Both the position numbers and the translations under genes were made by a program. A DNA stretch of 64,000 nucleotides from Cinclus cinclus (taxonomy: Eukaryota; Chordata; Aves; Passeriformes; Cinclidae), in contig NC_085050.1 in assembly GCF_963662255.1 (NCBI RefSeq), forward strand, positions 7,559,334 through 7,623,333, in the 5' to 3' direction. Below the pieces are notes generated by a model. The model saw only the letters and a program-made list of their open reading frames with translations. It made no database searches and was not told the origin of the DNA. Within the stretch, counting starts at the first letter, position 1. Each line of letters begins with the position of its first letter. Positions 49,216 through 61,140 of this stretch are shown here, piece after piece.

Positions 49216-50180
49216 GGCAGCCTTGACCCTCTGCCATGGTGTCAGTATGTTACAGACAACAGCCTATGCAAAAGTGTTTTAGTGGAGACAACTGGACACT
49301 TGGTGGGGACAAACTGGAGAAACTAATAACCTCCCCATAGAGACAAATGTCCCACATTCAGGGGAGGATAGTAAAAAGAGAACTTTCACCTCATTAATTA
49401 ACTCCAATTAGTGTTGGAGTTACAAATACTAAGAAATTGTGAAGGAGTCCAAATAAAAGATAAATGCCTTCAAATTCATTCATAGGCTATGTCTCAGCAT
49501 TTTTCTTCAGGTCTCACATACTTGAAAGTTTGCCAGCTCTTTTCTAAGCCTGTTAATCATTTGGATTAATAAAAATATCTCTTTCTATAAACCATGGTTT
49601 TCTTGTGTACTGGGACTATCACAGCTACAACATCCATCTGTGTAATTCTTCTGCTCACTGAAGGAACCAGTGACTGGGGTTTTGTCCTTTACAAAAGTTC
49701 TTTCCAGCCTCTGGATTTATAACCCCTCAACCACAGAGGAAGGACTAGCAGGAGCCAAACCCCACACCCATGTAAAGGCAGAACAAGCCTTTGTCACTGT
49801 GCTCATCCCTTTCATTGCACAAGCAGGTGGCTCAGGATGTAAAGATGAATGTCATCAGCACAGCTTAAACACATGCAGAAACAAGCTCTAACAGAGGTGA
49901 AAAGTATTAGCAAATTCAAGTGAGTAGGCACCACTCATTTCCAGCTCCCTGGAGCTTCTGAACTAAGCCAGTAGAAAATATGTAATTCCAAATCATTCAG
50001 CACAGACACGAAGCAAAGAAGAAGATCTAGGTCTGTAACTGACTTATTACTAAGATCTGAGGTTCTGGCAAGAATGGACCTGCTTTGAAATTTGAACACC
50101 AAACATAAACTTCTCAAATATGAAAGCTTCATGTCTGATGATCTGTATCTGTGCAAAAGAAAGCATCGTGTGGAGTTAGG
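49216..50180. other. Noncoding stretch, no gene recognised
   Basis: Frames of 73 codons at most. No named repeat. Confidence 0.5.
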
Positions 50181-50207
50181 GGTTTGTTTTGTTTTGTTTT
50201 GTTTTTA
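50181..50207 (+). repeat. (GTTTT)4-5 microsatellite
   Basis: GTTT followed by GTTTT units. Simple repeat. Confidence 0.9.
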
Positions 50208-52916
50208 AATGTCAGGCAACAGTGATGTTACCAAAGACCTGATTTGTCTTGATAAGTTTGGAACATTGTAGAGGTCCCACCTGATTCAGAGCTCTTAGCA
50301 CTTCACAAACCAGCATGAAAACGCTGTCCCAGTCCTAAAACCCAAGAGAAGCAGTACTGCCAAAAGCCTGGGAGATGGATGAGATGAGAAAACACGGCCC
50401 ACATCGATGTCCAGGTGTGGATATAACCAGAGTGACAGGCAGGTCTGTGGTGGAGAATCTCTGACTGGGCAAACAAGAACCTGCTCCTCTCAGTACCCAT
50501 GAGCTCTTTGAAACCTTACAAGTCTGAGCAGCTTTTCTGGCCTTTCCATCTCTCAGTCTACCTCCTACCTCTTCAGACCAGTGGGACCTCAGCTTCACCT
50601 AACCCAGGAAAATAAACCTGTTGCTGGACATAACTATATAATATTATATGTTAGCATATATAATATAATTACACAGATGGGAACCAAAGCAAAGACAGGC
50701 TGAAGGTGAGATCCAGATATAGAACCATTGTCAGTATAAGATGATTCTGTTTCAGGTTCTTCACTGTTCCACTTGCTAAGGTGTCTTTATCAGGTAGTTT
50801 CACATTGTATTTATTTGGAAGAAACACAGGAAAGCTGGAATACATGTTCTGACATGGCAGCAAGGTCTCTGTGCATTTTCTCCATAGCTAACTCTTTCAT
50901 GATGCCAGAAAAATTGTGACCTCATGACAAACTTTGTCAAGTATGCAGTCAGCCAGGAGCCAGTAATAGTAGTGGTGTCTAAACCGCCAAAGAAGGACAA
51001 TTCAAGACAGGGAGAACTGATATTGCTTGTAAAGAAGTCTAATTCAGCCAATTCATAAACACAGACATTCTTATTAAAATTAACTAAACTAACACATATT
51101 GCTATTTTCAGCATTTCAGTACAGCACATATATATCCTAAACCACAAGGCAGAAAGGATGGGGTTTCTAACCTCATTGGCAGCATATTTTTTATAACACC
51201 ATACAGTTCATGAAAAGCTTGGCATGCATTGCTGCATTCATTTATATCCATTAGAGAAGACCAGATGAGCTTGGCAGTTTTATTTTCACTTGAAGATCTC
51301 TCAGTACAGCAGGCTGTCCTGATGGCGTCAGGCCCAGGTGACAACTGAAGTATTGCTCACAGAGAGCCATCAGAAGGACCATGGACCACAGTGGACTGAA
51401 AACAGTAGTGTAAAATTGCATGGGATTTGCCCAGAAAGAATGTGCAACCTAAAACCACAACTCATCTGTTGGCTCAGAGGGGACTAAACATGATGCTTCA
51501 CAAATTTTCAGCTACCTTTGGACTGAGCTTTGAAAATAAGGATCCTGCTCGTGTTTCTAGGATTTCCACTGAAACTTTTCCAGAGCCCTGTGGTGGTCCT
51601 GATTTTCACCAGGAGAGCAAGTCCTCTTTGTTCTTTTCCTTCTGACTGCAGCCACCTGTGACATCATATAGAAACAGCTTTAAGTGCTGGATTGCTCAGT
51701 TCTGTGACTTTATTGCTCTTATCTGTGATTTAATTCTGAGGTATTCAGAAATCTTTTAAGTGCCTCCTGATATTCTGGAATAGAGAGAAGAATGCAAAAT
51801 CAACATTCAATTGATGCAGTTTCCATGGGAAGAAGTTGTTATTTTTCTGGGAAGAATACAGCCAATTTAAATGCATGCATTAAAAAAGTGACTCTAAAGA
51901 CATTTATGAAGAAACAAGATCTTGATGCTGTACTTTCACTGGGTCATGCCTTGCATTTCTCCAGGTATCCCCATAGATTCCAATGGGAGTCTGTGGAGTA
52001 ATGTCCATTTAATGAAAGTATCAGAACCTGGTAATTTAGGCTTAGTCTGTAGTTGTTGGATTTGTTATTAAAATTGAGAAGTCTCTTTGCTAGTCTGGGG
52101 CTTTATTAAATATGGAGTTAGGTTTTCTCTCTTATTTCTGAGTCTTCTGTTCTCCATTCTCATTCCAAGAGAACAGTGTTAAATAAATGGATATTTCATG
52201 ACAGAGATGCTGATGAAGAGGCTCTTCAGTCAGGCTAGAAACAGAAAATAAATCAGATTCTGATATAAAGGCACTTCATTGAAGTGGAGGGAGATATATC
52301 AATTTCTGTTCACTAGTTCTGTCCCTGTGATTGCAATTTTCTTAGGGTAAGTGATTGCCTATGTTCATTACTATGATCTATGAACTATCTGTCTATTGAT
52401 TCCAGCAGTCTGATTCTGTCTTCTTACTTTAAAAAAAATACACATTTTAGGTAGACTTTAACACTTAGGATGTGATAGGATTGCTGCAATTGTGTTCATA
52501 TAGTCCATTGAGAGGAAAGGAGCAATCCTATGTAAAATAGGCCCAATTTTTTTATCAAATCAACTTTTAAGGACTTCTGTTGCTTCATATTCCACAATAA
52601 TTCTGAGACAAATGTTAATAAATCTAGTTACCTTGTGGAGGTGGAGTGATGTGGGATTATGCCTTTAAAAGTCATGAATCTTCATGGGGTTTTGTCCACT
52701 TTTAAAAGTTCTCATCAATTTCCAGGTTTCAGTCTGGCTTTTCCAGAAGCATTGTGCATCCTCAACTCATATTCATGATCGTGAAAATTTTCTTATTGCT
52801 CTCCTAGAGGTTTTCTCCCACAAAACCACAAGAAAATTCAAAGCTCCATGTCACTTTTGATAGAGTATGTTGGTTAGCAGGTAGGACAGGGATAAGACCT
52901 TTTTAGCAATGAGTTA
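50208..52916. other. Noncoding stretch with AT-rich near-inverted repeat
   Basis: 50633-50671 is a run of TATA/ATTATATG..CATATA sequence with partial dyad symmetry about TTAG. A 115-codon minus frame (50800-51147) has no domain. No gene. Confidence 0.5.
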
Positions 52917-52940
52917 AAAAAACAAAAAAAAAAAAAAATT
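52917..52940 (+). repeat. A-rich tract
   Basis: A7, C, A15, then TTAG. Simple repeat. Confidence 0.85.
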
Positions 52941-53052
52941 AGTCCAGAAAAACTCACTCCAGAATGACTGTGCAGGGTACAGTAACTACCATCATGTCTA
53001 TGAAGTCCAGTGGACAGTAGATTGGGAAAAAAAGTTAATATTTACCTTTCCA

Positions 53053-53063
53053 CCCCCCCCCCC
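53053..53063 (+). repeat. Poly(C), 11 bases
   Basis: C11 followed by T-rich DNA (CCTTTTATTTATTTTTATT). Rare homopolymer type in this window. Confidence 0.95.
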
Positions 53064-54940
53064 TTTTATTTATTTTTATTAAATTTTTTTATACACTGGG
53101 AAGCTCAGTCACCATAGTGTTGAAGTGGCTGAAAACTACACTTAACTCTAAACAACATTTTGAGTCATTCACAGGCAAAATTAAACTGGGAGGTAAGAAC
53201 TGAAATTATACCAGCAAAACAAAGATTGAACAAAGGTTGATCTCTGTTAATCCAAATTTTGGGCTGTTCCAGGAGCCCAGAAGGAGCTGCCAATAGCTCT
53301 GGTCTAGATAGGGCATACTGAAATGTTGGCAGGGAATGTCCAGTCCTCACTGGCAGTATTACACACTTCAGAGGATCAGCATCAAAGGAACATCTTCCCA
53401 TGCTTTACTTTTGCATCAGGAACTGTGAAAGTTCTCTTTGTAATCTGTGTTTTTACAAAGCTGCCTCTCCCCAAAGAGCCCTGAAATACTTTGCAAGCCA
53501 AAGGCCTCTTTTGGATCCGTCTTATATTGGTATAAATGAAAACTACCCTGATGGTAGATCAGAATCAGCCCTTTGTGTAAACAGCATTCTTGAAACTCAG
53601 CCTTCTCTTGGGCAGAAATCAATCAGGCTGCTTGTTTAGCCTGAACCCTCCTGTCATAAGCAATAAATTTATTGCAGTGGGAATTGAGAGGGTGCATCCA
53701 GAAACCACTTCGTGTTTGATGCTATTGGGTTGACGAGGTAAAATTTCTTAGGACAAGAATGTCCTCTTAAAGGAGGCCAGAAATTGCAAATATCACAAAT
53801 GCAGTACAGCAAAGGGATGCCAGTGCCAGGGTCTTTCACTAGTTTTAGTGCAGATGACCTTGTGATGTCACACCTTGCTACACAGGTAATCAAGTAGTCA
53901 GGCATTTTCTTACAGAGGTGCAGACTGCAGTATGGAAGATTTGTGTCTCCTGACCACAGACTTACATTCTCCATCTACACTCCTTTTGGAGCAGCTCACA
54001 TGTCCACAGGGTTGCACTGACATGCAATTTGAAAATCCTTGGCTGAAATAACCAGCCTGCAGCACGTCTGTGGCTTCTTAACACTGTTGTGGTGAAGAAC
54101 AAAGAAATAATTCCTAGAGGGAAAGGAGAAGAAATATTGATAACCAAGTGACATGGCTTCTAATGAACTTTCAAGCATTAGTTTCCACCAGTGCAGATAA
54201 CTGCAAATGAAAAAAATGTGGGGAGGAGGTAAAAGAAACAGGTAGCAACCTTTATCCTCTCTCCCTCCTTATTTCAGTCTATGTAAGTCTGAAATTGCTC
54301 CATAGAAAACTCTTCCCATGGGATATCCTGGGGCATCAAAATGTCTCATTTTAATCCACTGGAATTTGTCAGCCAAGGTAGAAAAAAAAGCTGGAGTCCA
54401 TGTGCATGTGTGGGGGATTTGAAAACAAAATAAACAAACTAAGGCAACTCTGGGGAACAAAATAAACAAACAAATAAATATTTACCTGGGTTTGCCTTCA
54501 AAGCAGGAACATTATTAAGGAGTTTGCTCTCACTTCCTTGTGGGGTGTTCCTGGATTTTGCACTGTAAAAACACATCACATGGGAAGCATAGAGAAAAAC
54601 AGGCTCCTGAACTGCGTTCACATTCTTCTTCCCCTTTAAACCTTTCAAGTAAAATGTCCCTACCTTGAAAGCCCAGAGCACATCCTGAGGTCCTTATTGG
54701 AGAGCTTAGATCAACCCTTGCATTCTCCCCAAAAGGGTTGCTAAAATAAATAATGATGTGCTGTAAATAAATCCAGGATTGTTTTCCCTGGAAAGATATC
54801 TGAGGATCATGGGCAAGAGCAGCATGAATGTGGAGGAGTGTTTCAAACCAGAAAGAAAAGATACATAGAGTTTTAGTTAACTTGCACCACTAAATCAAAA
54901 GGACATCTAAAAAGCCCAACAGGAGCGGTGCGGACAACAG
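53064..54940. other. Noncoding stretch with possible L3-like trace
   Basis: 53519-53575 (TTATATTGGTATAAATGA, CAGAATCAGCCCTTTG) faintly recalls the ancient CR1/L3 3' end (TACACCGGTGTAAATGAG.. CAGAATCTGGCCC). Weak. No gene. Confidence 0.4.
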
Positions 54941-55430
54941 CCAGAATTCTCCTGGTAGGTGTCATTCCAACCAGTTCCTTCATTAGCAGCCTCCCCTCCT
55001 GATGCCTGAGTGTCTTGGTACATGAGAATTCAGCCAGAGCTGCCGGGGCTTGCTCTTGCTGAGCAGCAGGGATGGGTTTTAATTCTGTGGCTGCAGCCAG
55101 GCAGCTCTGCTGCGGTGTCAGACAGCCCCTGGAGAGGCTGGGCTGACGCCTTGCAGCCCACTCCAATGGAGCCACATTCCCCCATGCTGGTGGCAATGAC
55201 ACAGCTACCAGAGGAGCTCATACCAAGCAGCATCTGAAAGCAATAAAGCAAAGGAAAACTGCGGGGAAGCGTGAGCTGCAGGAGCCTGGCTGGGAACAGC
55301 CAAGGCGTTTGGTTGTATGGAGAGAATTCATCAGCAGCCGTTTTTATACTGAAAGACATTCCAGTCTTGGAGATAAGGCTCCTGTTGGGATATTTCCTCG
55401 TCATTCATAGCTTTTAATCCCTAATTTTCA
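54941..55430. other. GC-richer block with exon-like minus frame, unrecognised
   Basis: Higher GC than the flanks with several CpGs. On minus, a pyrimidine-rich acceptor (TTTGCTTTATTGCTTTCAG, ending near 55229) precedes a frame that is open to about 55030 and reads MLLGMSSSGSCVIATSMGEC at its start. A second minus frame (54873-55202) overlaps it. I do not recognise either. It may be a conserved noncoding or transcribed noncoding block. Confidence 0.15.
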
Positions 55431-56001
55431 TTTCTATTTGACAGCTCTCATACCAGATTCCTCTCTTCCCCCTCTTACTGAATGGCTTTGCAATAGCAAA
55501 CTTTTTGGGCATTAAGAGTTTGTACCAGTACGATGAACATTCACAGCCCTTCCAAATATCTCAATTCCTGTAGCAAAAGGACACGTATTTCCCTCTGCCA
55601 TTGCAGAGACAGTGCTCAGAACAGTTTGGCAGGACAGAGGCTCATAGCACACTCTGGAAATGTGCATACTATGAGGCCAGCAGGACTGGTGCCCATTTCC
55701 ATGGTATAACTGCCTGGAAAGCAGTCCCTGGAAATGTTCTTAAGACCAGATTGCTTAAATTTAACTCAGGAAAGCCTCTTCAGTTTAATTTTTAGTTCAT
55801 GAATGCATCATACTTTTGATTGCACTGAGAGCACTCTGCAAGCCTTCCTTGGAGTCTGATTCACAGGAGAATTGGAATTTAAATATTGAAATATTTAATA
55901 CAACCAGACACCTGGGCTGCTGAAATATGAGGGGATTTGAATGTGAAGTCCATTACTTTCAAAAAGGCCATCAAACAATGGGAGAGAGATGGAGGAGCAG
56001 C
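55431..56001. other. Noncoding spacer
   Basis: No gene and no named repeat. Confidence 0.5.
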
Positions 56002-56039
56002 AAAAAAAAAAAAAAAAAAAAAAAAATTAAAAAAAAAAA
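56002..56039 (+). repeat. Poly(A) tract, A25-TT-A11
   Basis: Long A tract followed by an A/C-rich CCCAAACCAAAAC. There is no AATAAA upstream, so a retroposon tail is not supported. Confidence 0.9.
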
Positions 56040-56446
56040 CCCAAACCAAAACAAAAATACTGGGAAATCTCTGGAAGTCTGAGCCTTGTGAATGCTTCTG
56101 GGATAACCAGCAGTCCTGAAGACATTGGACTCCCTAATATTTGGCTAAGGGTGTCAAAGGTAGATGCTTGTTTTGCTCTGCCATTTTCACTTTGCTGCAT
56201 AGAGCCTCAGACAGGCCTGTATGAGCCTGACCCAGGAGATACTCCAAGGGAATTGGTATTCAAGGGAGTTTGAAGCCTTGGGAAGGATACCAAACCCCTC
56301 TCTTTGGAACAGGATTTAACACAGATTGAAAGTCTTCCATACACTTCAAGGTTTTCTGCTTCATTCCCAGAGATACTTTGCAGACCTGTCAACCCAGATT
56401 AAATCATTCCAAATAATTAAATTGTTTTTGAAAGTGATTTGTCAAA

Positions 56447-56467
56447 TATATACATATATATATATAA
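56447..56467 (+). repeat. (TA)n microsatellite
   Basis: ATATATACATATATATATAT, with one C interruption. Simple repeat. Confidence 0.9.
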
Positions 56468-56844
56468 TTTGTAGCTTGCATGATCACAGTAATACATCAA
56501 GTTCCTGAAAGTCATTGAGTCCTGCATCAAATTGCCTTCAGTCTAAATGGTTTTATTCTGTTCAATTGGGTTATAAAACCTTGGCCACCTAGTGAATCTG
56601 GTAGTGGCTATAAATCTCTGCAGCTGGGAAACTGGAAGGCAGCCCTGCCTACCTTACAATGAGAAGAAACCCTGCTTCCCATTCCAATTCAGCAGTGCCT
56701 GCAGAGTGTAAAGACCTTTCTGAGCAAAATCCTTCAAAAATGGTAATAAAGAACTGAGGCGAGCCTGGGGAAGAACATGTAATTATAGATGTTGTTTGGA
56801 GGGCTCTGCTGTATTTTGAAGGACATTTTCAAAGCCATAGCAGT

Positions 56845-56869
56845 GATGGGATGGGATGGGATGGGATGG
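56845..56869 (+). repeat. (GATGG)5 pentanucleotide repeat and G-quadruplex motif
   Basis: Five perfect GATGG units. Within them GGG occurs four times with two-base AT loops (56848-56865), a textbook G3N2 quadruplex pattern. Confidence 0.95.
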
Positions 56870-58611
56870 ATCGGATTTTTGCTCTGCAAGAGCAAGGTGT
56901 ACTGAGAGCACCCATGAGCACCACTGCACCACCAAGATATATCACTTTGTTGTAGCCACTGCTTGTAAGGCCCTTAGAAACCCAATGAGCTACAGTGAAT
57001 GTTGCTGAACATCTATTTCCCAAGGCTATTGAAATAGGATTTTTTTTTTATTTTTGGTGAATGGCCAATGAATAAAACAATCCTGACGGAAGAAAACGAG
57101 CCAATTCCTGGCTTCTGTGTTAGGATTAAATAAAGAGGATCAGTTCACACAGTAGGTGAAAAGGATACAATATACTTGTGATAAACTGGTTGCCTTTTAT
57201 GCCATTTTCTTTTAATTTCCATGTTGTCAGTTTTTTTCCTTCAAAAAAATACTACACAACCTTGTATAACTGAGGTGTATTTAATGGCTCTGTAGTTACT
57301 CAAAACATCTCATTCTCTTCCTGCTTTTCTTATTTAGAAAAATAAGAATCTGGGGCCATAGGGCCCAGATCCTATTTACCAGTTACATGAACTACCCATG
57401 ACTGAATGAATGCATCATTGCTACTGAGCTAGCCAATTCACATCCTTCTCCTTCCAGAACTTGGGGACAGAGTCTATCTGTCCCCAAGGCTCCATTCCTC
57501 CTCCTATGTGGTCATTCCCATTCTTATAGCCTCATCCTCATTTCCTTTCATTTGCAAATTCACCCATGTCCTTAACAGAAAGGAAAACGATGCTGTCACA
57601 GGCAGCTGAGCCAGTCTGACACTGCACAGGCTGCAGTGGGAAGGAGCTGCTTCTCTCCTCCTTCACCTCCCCATGGCCCCACTCATCCCTGGCACCAACC
57701 TGGCTGCTTGTGGATCAGTTTTCTGAGCTGATTCAACTTGCTAAAACAGCAGAGAAACTCTGGCCACATGTTTTTCTGGGGAGGTTTACTAAGGGGTTAA
57801 GGAGCTGGTGCAAGACATGGGGTGAGGCTTCCTCACCTTGGTGAAGAGGTGGGAAAGCACAGCAGAGCCTCTGCTTGCTGGCAGAGAGGAGTAATCTTTT
57901 GAGCCATCTCACCCTATTTCACAGAACTGCATCCTGAGGCAAAGCATTTATCCAGTTTTGGTGTCATGTTTTTAACCTCCATGGTCTTTCCTATTCCTCC
58001 TCCAGCTGAAAACGTGTCTGTTTTTTATTTTAATTTTCTTTGCAAGGTTCAACTCATATTGACAGTTGGCAGTTCTCACAAGCTCTCTATGCTTTCTGAC
58101 CTCTAAGATGGCTTTTTTTGCTGGTCAGATATGGTTTTAGTCCTTGTAAACCTTTGTTCTGCCCAGTCTAAATGTCCTGTTTGAAGTGGACCTTGCATTT
58201 GATTCAGTCTGGAGCCTTCCTCTGCAAAATTGCTCCCTTTCCTGAGTAAGATTCAAGAGCAGGGTTTTTATTCAAAGGGTTTTTTTCCTTGCCTGTAAAG
58301 TACCCTGGACACAGCAGTGGTAGAGCCCTTCAACAAATGCCCCCTTTGGACCTAAGTTACAGACCCCTCTTTTAACACTTTCATTATATTCACATGGATT
58401 CATCCCATGATCACAGGTAGTCATGATGTTCTCAAGAGATCTCAGTCAAACCTAAAAACTCATTATCTTGTATTTGTTGCATAACTGAGTGACTGAATGA
58501 GTCAGCTCGAACTCAGGCCTCTATGGGCCTTTATTGACAGCATTTATTTTCCAGTGCATGTGTGCAGAGTTAAAGTTTCCATAACGATACAATTCTCACT
58601 TGTAAGCGTAT
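56870..58611. other. Noncoding stretch with small hairpin
   Basis: 57348-57370 is a near-perfect hairpin (ATCTGGGGCC, ATA, GGGCCCAGAT with one bulge). Otherwise there is no gene and no named repeat. 58265-58365 has a faint MIR 3'-end flavour (CCTGTAAAGTACCCTGGACA, CAACAAATG). Confidence 0.45.
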
Positions 58612-58645
58612 TGATCTCTCCCTCTTTCTCTCTCCCTCCCTCCAT
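58612..58645 (+). repeat. Pyrimidine-rich CT/CCCT tract
   Basis: TCTCTCCCTCTTTCTCTCTC followed by CCTCCCTCC. It leads into CATATAG, giving the best acceptor-like sequence in the window (see the next feature). Confidence 0.85.
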
Positions 58646-58649
58646 ATAG

Positions 58650-58679
58650 GAAGGTACTCTTAGCTTACAGCCCAGACAG
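58650..58679 (+). other. Candidate 30-nt microexon (speculative)
   Basis: A long pyrimidine tract ending in TAG (58649) and a donor CAG|GTAACC (58677-58685) frame exactly 30 bases, a multiple of three. Two of three reading frames are open (EGTLSLQPRQ or KVLLAYSPD). Both splice signals are seen directly. No flanking exons are recognised in the window, and the CT tract could simply be a microsatellite. Confidence 0.12.
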
Positions 58680-61065
58680 GTAACCTAGAGGAAATTCCTG
58701 GAATGACTCAGTCTCAAAGTCTTTAGCCATCTTACCCTTTACCACTTAGACCCAAAGGTGTTTTGCTCTGCCCACGCAGTTCTTGTGCCCTGGAAATCTC
58801 TCCTACCATCACTGTACAGTATTACTTCTCCCTTTAATCTTTGTTTCTGCCTCCCTTGATCAAAATCTATCCCTCATTACCTGCATTCCAAAATCAATGC
58901 TATTCCAAGATTCTTCTATTATCTTTACAACATCCAGTGTTACATCCTGCTTTGGTAGTTAAATCCCTCTGTTTTATTCCTAATGCCTGTTTAATCAATA
59001 GAAAAGTATTTCAGTGCTTTTACTGGCCAATATAATTTTTCTACCTGCATCAGACAGAATATTTTTATTATTAAATTTTCAATTTGATTATTTCTTGCAG
59101 CAATAATTTTTCCTTTCCACAAAATCCATTTTATTGTCCCACATCCCAGCACCATTTTTTCATTATGCACTGAATCTGCTCTTCCTTTGTGCTGAATCAA
59201 GGTGTAAGAATTTAATAGATATCACCCCAACTCTCTCTCTCATTTCTCGTAAGGTCTTTATACCTGCTAATTCTAATCCTACAGTACCACTCTCTCTACT
59301 GAGGAGAGAGCAATCCACTGAATATCATTTTCCTTAGTAATGCCCCATAATTAACTGTCTCTAAATCATACTTCATGATGAATATTTGAGGCATTTGCTG
59401 ACCTCCATGTAATGACTTTTATACCCTTTCCAAAGGCTGAAAGGCTCATCCAAGATTTACTTTGTATGTCTCAGCTAAGTGGGAATAATTATCCTTGGTT
59501 CCTCCTCACATGCTTTGGGGACTTGCTTTAGCTTCTAAATCCACATTGTAGATCCCACTCTCTTCTGAATTTGTCTGGCAATATGGGAATTAACTGGCCA
59601 AAGTAATTTCCTCTTTCTGGTCATTGAGGGAACCAGGGACCACACACTGTGGCTTTCGGAATTTGGGAATTAAATTCTGGTTTCATCCAAGTCTCTTGAG
59701 CAGCAAAGTAACATGGTACACCTACCTCAGGCTGGAGCCACCAATCATGGTGTTATGAGAAAAGTTTACTCTGAAGAGCAGAGAGCTGGTGTCTAGGTAG
59801 CCTGACCCTGGGCTTTGGGTTTGGTACCTGCAGGCCGAGTTACTGTGCAGTTTCTGCAGTGTTTAATAAGGGCTCTACTCATGCTGCATCTTGTGGCTGT
59901 TCTTTCTTCTCCTCCAGCAAGTTTATCAAAAACTTGTAGGTGCTTAATATCCCTAAGAATCCTCGAAAACTTAGCTGAATGAGGCTGAATAGCTATTTAG
60001 GAAAATGAGCAAATACACATACACACCTCACACATAAACCCCAACTATATAACAAAACTAGGCGAAAAGGTGCTAATATGTATTCATCTTTAGCTAAGCA
60101 CTGACAGCAGGGCAATGTATTGTCTTTGACGATCTTATTTTCACTTGAATAGTTTTCCTTTTATTCCCTGTGGTGTTTAAGGTCTTCCAAAAGAAATACA
60201 AATGATCATTGGAAATGAATAGCTGGTTGTGCACGGGTGTTGGGAGAGTGCTGAAAATGGGCTTTCATTCTGCATTCAGTGGGAAAGTGAATCACTCTCA
60301 CACAAAGCTAGAGCCTCAAATGTGAGGAGGGGAGAGAATGAAAGCAGGATGTGATTCTCAAATGACATTTGGTGCTGTTTATCTAGTGGAACAGTGCATA
60401 GATTCGGTGTAGAGGAAACACAGCATCTCACTGCTGGGAAGCAATTGCATTCATTTTGAAGTGATCTATTAGCTCTCAAGTCTTTTAAGAAAATGGAGAA
60501 TAACATGAAAAGAGACAGAAAAGCAGAGGAAAAAGAAGGAGTAGGTCCAGGCTGAAGCCTCTGGGAGGCTGTGGAGGGGCAGAAGTCTGGACATAGCAGA
60601 CTCTTGTCTGCCCCAGATAGGCCAGCAAAAATGATTTATTCCTTTCTTGAAGTTTGCATAAAATCTCAATCTTGTATAAAAGTAGAGCCCCAAAGGTGAA
60701 GATAAGGCATCCAAGAGCTAACTGGAGGCTCTGCGGTTGTATAGGCTTAAAACCCACATAATTACTCCATTTAAAGTAAAGATTGGCTTAAAACACAGTC
60801 ATTGTGTGGAATGTGTGCGTGCAAATTCAGCCTCTCTGAGAAACAAGAGTGAGGTACAGATGAGTGTAACAGATGTACTGGAGGTTTTCTTTTCCTTGTA
60901 CCCTCCTCTGCCCAGTTTCCCTGCTTTGTGCCCACACTTGTTGGTGCCTCTGACATTCACCAGCTGCCCATGAAGGTCTGATCCCCTCCATGTAACCCCT
61001 TCTTCATTAATTTGGAGGTTAGTACTTTACTGTGTGTAAAGTCTGGGTGTTCTTGGATTCAACCC
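58680..61065. other. Noncoding stretch, no gene recognised
   Basis: AT-rich, short frames (90 codons at most, 60485-60757 on minus). CA-rich patch near 60010-60050. No named repeat. Confidence 0.5.
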
Positions 61066-61140
61066 CCAATTGATGTAGGTCAGTGAAGCTTCATTGATTT
61101 AATTTCCACCAGCTCAGGTGAGCCAGTTCTGAGAGACATG
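61066..61140 (+). repeat. CR1/L3-like ancient repeat relic
   Basis: GTCAGTGAAGCTTCATTGATTT, then AATTTCCACCAGCTCAGG, then GAGCCAGTTCTG. This follows the ancient amniote CR1/L3 3' end order (GTCAATGGAGTTACATTGATTT, then AATTTACACCAGCTGAGG, then ATCTGGCCC). Diverged but ordered. Confidence 0.45.

Noticed and set aside
56002..56039. Poly(A) as a processed-pseudogene tail
   Set aside because: No AATAAA upstream, no recognisable mRNA body and no target-site duplication seen.
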